Source of the DNA: Chryseobacterium indologenes
Lineage (GTDB): Bacteria; Bacteroidota; Bacteroidia; Flavobacteriales; Weeksellaceae
Assembly (NCBI RefSeq): GCF_001295265.1
Contig: NZ_LJOD01000014.1
Span: 60,937 to 124,936, forward strand
Direction of reading: 5' to 3'
Length of the DNA stretch: 64,000 nt
A program made the position numbers and the translations under genes. The notes beneath the pieces are model-generated. The model did no database searches. It worked only from the letters and a program-made list of their open reading frames with translations, and was not told the origin of the DNA. Shown here piece by piece: positions 61,050-64,000 of the stretch (position 1 is the stretch's first letter; each line of letters opens with the position of its first letter).

Positions 61050-61919
61050 ATGGACATCAATTTTTCAGACGATTTTCAGGTAAACGGAAAATTCTCAATA
61101 CAAAAAGCATCAACAGCCTATAAAGGAAAACTAACTAAAGAAGAAGGCGAACTATTGCTGATTAAGGAAAAAGAAAAGCTACGTGAACTTCAGGAAAAGC
61201 TATATGCTGATGGCAGCCAATCCCTTCTGGTGGTTCTTCAGGCTATGGATGCAGCCGGAAAAGACAGCCTCATTGAACATGTTTTCGGAGGAGTGAACCC
61301 TCAGGGATGTAATGTCACCAGCTTTAAAACGCCAAGTTCCAAGGAATATTCCCATGATTTTTTATGGAGACACTACCTTGCTCTTCCCCAGAAAGGAATG
61401 ATTGGGATCTTCAACCGCTCCCACTATGAAAGTGTTCTCGTCTGTAAAGTACATCCCGAATACAACCTGAGTGAAAAAACATGGTCTTCGGTAAAAGATT
61501 TTGACCGCAAATTCTGGGAAAACAGGTATGAAAGCATCCGGAATTTTGAGAAGCATCTTGCCCAAAACGGAACAACAATCGTAAAAATATTTTTAAACGT
61601 TTCTAAAGACGAGCAGAAGAAAAGACTTCTGGACAGAATCAACGAGCAGGAAAAAAACTGGAAATTTTCTGCAGGAGATCTTCCTGAAAGAGCGTTGTTC
61701 AGTCAATATATGGAAGCTTACGAAACGGCAATTAATGAAACATCAAAAGACCACGCTCCCTGGTATGTGCTTCCGGCAGACAATAAATGGTTTGCGAGAG
61801 TAGCCGCAATACAGATCATTATTGATACTCTGGAAAGGATGAATCTTAAGTATCCTCAACTGGGCGAAAAAGAAAAAGCAGAGCTTGAAGAAGCTAAAAG
61901 AACACTGGAAAGTGAATAA
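61050..61919 (+). CDS. Polyphosphate kinase 2 family protein
   Basis: A 289-residue PPK2-family enzyme that transfers phosphate between polyphosphate and nucleotides. Motifs: Walker A in QAMDAAGKDSLIEH (66-72), GVNPQGCNVTSFKTPS, HDFLWRHYLALPQKG, Walker-B-like GIFNRSHYESVLV (119-131) and the lid region RFLDRI-type stretch here KRLLDRINEQEKNWKFS. DHAPWYVLPADNKWFAR is also typical. It fits the single-domain PPK2 class; the nucleotide preference cannot be told. A perfect ACGGAATTCCGT palindrome lies 56 nt upstream of the ATG (60982-60993). Confidence 0.92.
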   Translation: MDINFSDDFQVNGKFSIQKASTAYKGKLTKEEGELLLIKEKEKLRELQEKLYADGSQSLLVVLQAMDAAGKDSLIEHVFGGVNPQGCNVTSFKTPSSKEYSHDFLWRHYLALPQKGMIGIFNRSHYESVLVCKVHPEYNLSEKTWSSVKDFDRKFWENRYESIRNFEKHLAQNGTTIVKIFLNVSKDEQKKRLLDRINEQEKNWKFSAGDLPERALFSQYMEAYETAINETSKDHAPWYVLPADNKWFARVAAIQIIIDTLERMNLKYPQLGEKEKAELEEAKRTLESE

Positions 61920-62070
61920 TCTACTAATGTAACATACTAACTCATAGTTAAATAAAATAGTTAAATTTTACATAAAAAAACCCTATTTAGTGAATAATAT
62001 ATTGTTCATATCAGTTTTTTTTATAATTTTATCAAAAATTAAGAACACCAAACCTTATTAACTATTAACT

Positions 62071-62445
62071 ATGAAAAAATTATTATTATCAGCAGCCGCT
62101 GTAATATGCCTTGTTTCCTGTAACAATGAGAGCTCCTCTGCGAATACTGTACAAAGTATGAAGACACCGCAGATGGAAAACTTCGACAAAGCTTTTAAAA
62201 GTCTGGGCGATCCACAAAACAGACCTACGGAAGAGGAGAAAAAAAGAAACACCTCTGAACTGAGTGACAGAAGAAAAGCGCTTCTGGTGCCTGCTTCTAA
62301 AGAACTGATCCTTTCTACCGGCGTAACTGAAGCCGAACTGATGAGAAAAACAGGCGGTGATATGAGTCAGATCATTGTCTGGGCTACTCAGATCTATATG
62401 AAGAAAAGTGATGAAATCCGTAAGAACATTAATTCTGAAAAATAG
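62071..62445 (+). CDS. Small lipoprotein, copy A
   Basis: A 124-residue protein with a lipoprotein signal (MKKLLLSAAAVICLVSCNNE, lipobox LVSC). The mature part is helical and charged: MENFDKAFKSLGDPQNRPTE followed by a Lys/Glu-rich stretch, LLVPASKELILSTGVTEAEL and MSQIIVWATQIYMKKSDEI. No family is recognised. It begins a run with two secreted proteins and is repeated at 63678 (copy A'). Its stop is 3 nt before the next start, so the genes are an operon. Confidence 0.8.
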   Translation: MKKLLLSAAAVICLVSCNNESSSANTVQSMKTPQMENFDKAFKSLGDPQNRPTEEEKKRNTSELSDRRKALLVPASKELILSTGVTEAELMRKTGGDMSQIIVWATQIYMKKSDEIRKNINSEK

Positions 62446-62448
62446 ATC

Positions 62449-63000
62449 ATGAAAAAGCTTTTCTCACTATTAGGAATCCTGTCTGTTTCTTTAATGTACG
62501 CACAGGGAGGCCCTTTGATTATCATGAATAAGTCTGTTAATTATGATTACCGGGGAACTATTTTTGCCAATAACTTTGCAGGAGCAGGCTGTAATCCGGT
62601 TATTGCTTCCTACGATCCATCCATGATATTGGTACCAGCCGGAACAACGGTTCAATACGATAATTTCCGGGACCAGTATATTCCGGGATCCCCCAGTTCA
62701 GTATCTATGTGGTCGGTTCTTCTTGCAACAGGAGGTACCCCTAGCATACGTCCCTGGAACCATCCCAGCCTGATGCCGGGAGGAGTGATCTCCAGCAACA
62801 CCAAATGGTCTATGTCTAAATTTCAGATGTTTCATGCCGGAACACTTAATCCTGAAACTTACTTTAATGGAAATATTGGTGATTCAGCAAACCCATGTGT
62901 AAGTAATCCCAGCTACATTAATGCACTTCCTATGGGAGATGCATCATGGTTTACCATTACTACGGGAGGTACGGTTTATACTTATCTGCTTATCAATTAA
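62449..63000 (+). CDS. Secreted protein of unknown function, module member B
   Basis: A 183-residue protein with signal peptide MKKLFSLLGILSVSLMYAQ. The mature protein begins GGPLIIMNKSVNYDYRGTIF and ends DASWFTITTGGTVYTYLLIN. The next protein (63016) starts SSPIIIQNYSV and ends SADWFTITTPSGPTTYLQIF, so the two are paralogues with a shared beta-rich frame and a variable middle. Two Cys (GAGCNP and NPCVSN) could form a disulphide. No known domain is recognised. Confidence 0.78.
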   Translation: MKKLFSLLGILSVSLMYAQGGPLIIMNKSVNYDYRGTIFANNFAGAGCNPVIASYDPSMILVPAGTTVQYDNFRDQYIPGSPSSVSMWSVLLATGGTPSIRPWNHPSLMPGGVISSNTKWSMSKFQMFHAGTLNPETYFNGNIGDSANPCVSNPSYINALPMGDASWFTITTGGTVYTYLLIN

Positions 63001-63015
63001 TCACCAGTATTATAT

Positions 63016-63543
63016 ATGAAAAAAATAGCATTGCTTTTATCAGTAGCAGCAGGAATTTCTGCTTTCGCCCAAAGTTCACCTATTATTATACAGAATTACA
63101 GTGTCTCGGACGCTGTGGGCAGATTCCGTACAGGAATGCCGGGGGGTGCTCCGGGGCCTCTTATGTATGCCGCACCAAATCCGCCTTATGGCACTTATAC
63201 CATTCCTACAGGAGGTTTTACCCAGTATGACTCTTTCAGCACTACAGGAACAGCACCGTTCCCTATTGTTAAATGGTATGTTACCGATTATACCAACCCG
63301 GCCAATAATGGTGGCTATGACTATAATCACCCTTTTATTTCAGTGATGAATTCTGTTAATGAATGGGCAGGCTTTCATTTCTGGCTTAAAGATCCTGTAA
63401 CCGGAGCGACTGACATGTATAACCTGGGAGATCCCACCATTGATCCTGCATTTAGCAATTCGCTGACGGGTACTTTTTCCAGTGCCGATTGGTTTACTAT
63501 TACCACCCCCAGCGGTCCTACTACTTATCTGCAGATTTTTTAA
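63016..63543 (+). CDS. Secreted protein of unknown function, module member C
   Basis: A 175-residue protein with signal peptide MKKIALLLSVAAGISAFAQ, paralogous to the protein just upstream at both ends of the mature chain (PIIIQN start and ADWFTITT end). The middle has VKWYVTDYTNPANNGGYDYN and EWAGFHFWLKDPVTGATD. It lacks Cys. Function unknown. Confidence 0.78.
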   Translation: MKKIALLLSVAAGISAFAQSSPIIIQNYSVSDAVGRFRTGMPGGAPGPLMYAAPNPPYGTYTIPTGGFTQYDSFSTTGTAPFPIVKWYVTDYTNPANNGGYDYNHPFISVMNSVNEWAGFHFWLKDPVTGATDMYNLGDPTIDPAFSNSLTGTFSSADWFTITTPSGPTTYLQIF

Positions 63544-63593
63544 AGCAACAGCAGCAGTTTTATAGCTGTTTATTTTACTGAACAATATCCATC

Positions 63594-63626
63594 CGGAAGC
63601 TTATATTTTGGCCTTCCGAGGATTTT
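63594..63626 (+). terminator. Weak terminator after member C
   Basis: CGGAAG and CTTCCG form a 6-bp stem with a long loop, followed by GATTTTTAAT. It may end the first module before copy A'. Confidence 0.35.
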
Positions 63627-63677
63627 TAATGTCAATTCGTAAAACAGATCAAAGACTTATTCTAATAAAAAGTAATT

Positions 63678-64000
63678 ATGAAAAAACATTTTTTAATGGC
63701 AGCTTTTGCTGTTCTGTTTTTGGCTTCATGTAATAATGAAAGTGCGGCTGTAAACACCGTAGAAAGTATGAAAACACCGCAAATGGAAAACTTCGACAAA
63801 GCTTTTAAAAGTCTGGGTGATCCACAGAACAGACCTACGGAAGAAGAGAAAAAAAGAAATACTTCTGAACTGAGTGACAGAAGAAAAGCGCTTCTGGTAC
63901 CCGCTTCCAAAGAACTCATCCTTTCTACCGGCGTAACTGAAGCCGAACTGATGAGAAAAACAGGCGGTGATATGAGCCAGATCATTGTCTGGGCTACCCA
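63678..64000 (+). CDS. Small lipoprotein, copy A' (partial)
   Basis: The gene runs off the right edge. It begins MKKHFLMAAFAVLFLASCNN (lipobox LASC) and then repeats the mature domain of copy A: from SMKTPQMENF to IIVWAT all 78 residues are identical, although 13 codons differ, all in the third position. The signal peptide and the first residues of the mature chain differ. It shows that the lipoprotein gene was duplicated and that its mature sequence is strictly kept. Confidence 0.85.
   Translation, partial: MKKHFLMAAFAVLFLASCNNESAAVNTVESMKTPQMENFDKAFKSLGDPQNRPTEEEKKRNTSELSDRRKALLVPASKELILSTGVTEAELMRKTGGDMSQIIVWAT

Noticed and set aside
62058..62252. Antisense frame that also appears opposite the second lipoprotein copy (63662-63985)
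   Set aside because: It looks conserved only because the sense gene is duplicated; the sense frame shows the synonymous pattern of a coding gene.
1..64000. Search for tRNA genes, CRISPR arrays and insertion sequences
   Set aside because: No T-loop-like motifs in cloverleaf context, no spaced direct repeats and no transposase-like proteins were seen by eye; a tRNAscan or CRISPR search was not possible.

Overview
The window looks like the chromosome of a Bacteroidota member, most likely a Flavobacteriia/Weeksellaceae species of the Chryseobacterium type. The DNA is AT-rich, many genes carry the Bacteroidota -7 promoter element TAnnTTTG instead of a sigma-70 -10 box, Shine-Dalgarno sequences are weak, and marker genes include porX (type IX secretion regulator), a class I RNR without ATP-cone and secreted proteins of the 'GINTxTP' type. 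The genus is inferred from protein flavour only. No tRNA, rRNA, CRISPR array or insertion sequence was seen.

Layout. 1-2.4 kb: 5' end of lpxC, lpxD, and an HD phosphohydrolase, all on the minus strand. 2.6-7.1 kb, plus strand: S41 peptidase, porX, YciI-like protein, exodeoxyribonuclease III. 7.2-10.0 kb, minus strand: RlpA-like protein, a 1-kb gap with one possible small gene, and two secreted repeat-template proteins. 10.4-11.7 kb: rimO. 11.8-37.2 kb, minus strand: a Wzx/Wzy-type capsule or exopolysaccharide locus. It reads aminotransferase, CapD/PglF dehydratase, wza, wzc, UDP-HexNAc dehydrogenase, wzx, wzy, four glycosyltransferases, a secreted protein resembling GH56 hyaluronidases, capE, a WxcM-like cupin, capF, capG, an L-FucNAc-type glycosyltransferase, formyltransferase, polysaccharide deacetylase, epimerase, WecA-like initiating transferase and rfbC, and ends in a terminator before rimO. 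37.2-39 kb: recX and glyA. 39.1-40.5 kb: a flavoprotein reductase and a Fur-family regulator, divergent around a perfect palindromic operator. 40.6-46.0 kb: a zinc-ribbon protein and a MacAB-like ABC export system. 46.5-49.5 kb, plus strand: nrdB, a small ABM protein and nrdA, with DnaA boxes upstream. 50-53.6 kb: two secreted proteins (one lectin-like), a DUF72 protein and a small protein. 53.7-60.3 kb, minus strand: membrane protein, HD hydrolase, alpha/beta hydrolase, ribokinase, DUF4241 protein, valS. 60.4-64 kb, plus strand: DUF1573 protein, PPK2 polyphosphate kinase, and a repeated module of a small lipoprotein plus two secreted proteins that continues past the window.

How the genes work together. 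The polysaccharide locus encodes a complete assembly line: initiating transferase, Wzx flippase, Wzy polymerase, Wzc kinase/co-polymerase and Wza exporter. It also encodes routes to at least three special sugars: UDP-L-FucNAc (CapE/F/G), a UDP-HexNAc uronic acid (dehydrogenase), and probably a UDP-4-amino-4,6-dideoxy-HexNAc (CapD/PglF-like plus aminotransferase) that the formyltransferase may N-formylate. The points most worth following up are the GH56-like secreted protein inside this locus, the deacetylase-formyltransferase pair, the Fur-family operator between two divergent genes, the nrd operon control elements, and the lipoprotein/secreted-protein module at the right edge, whose two lipoprotein copies differ only by synonymous changes.
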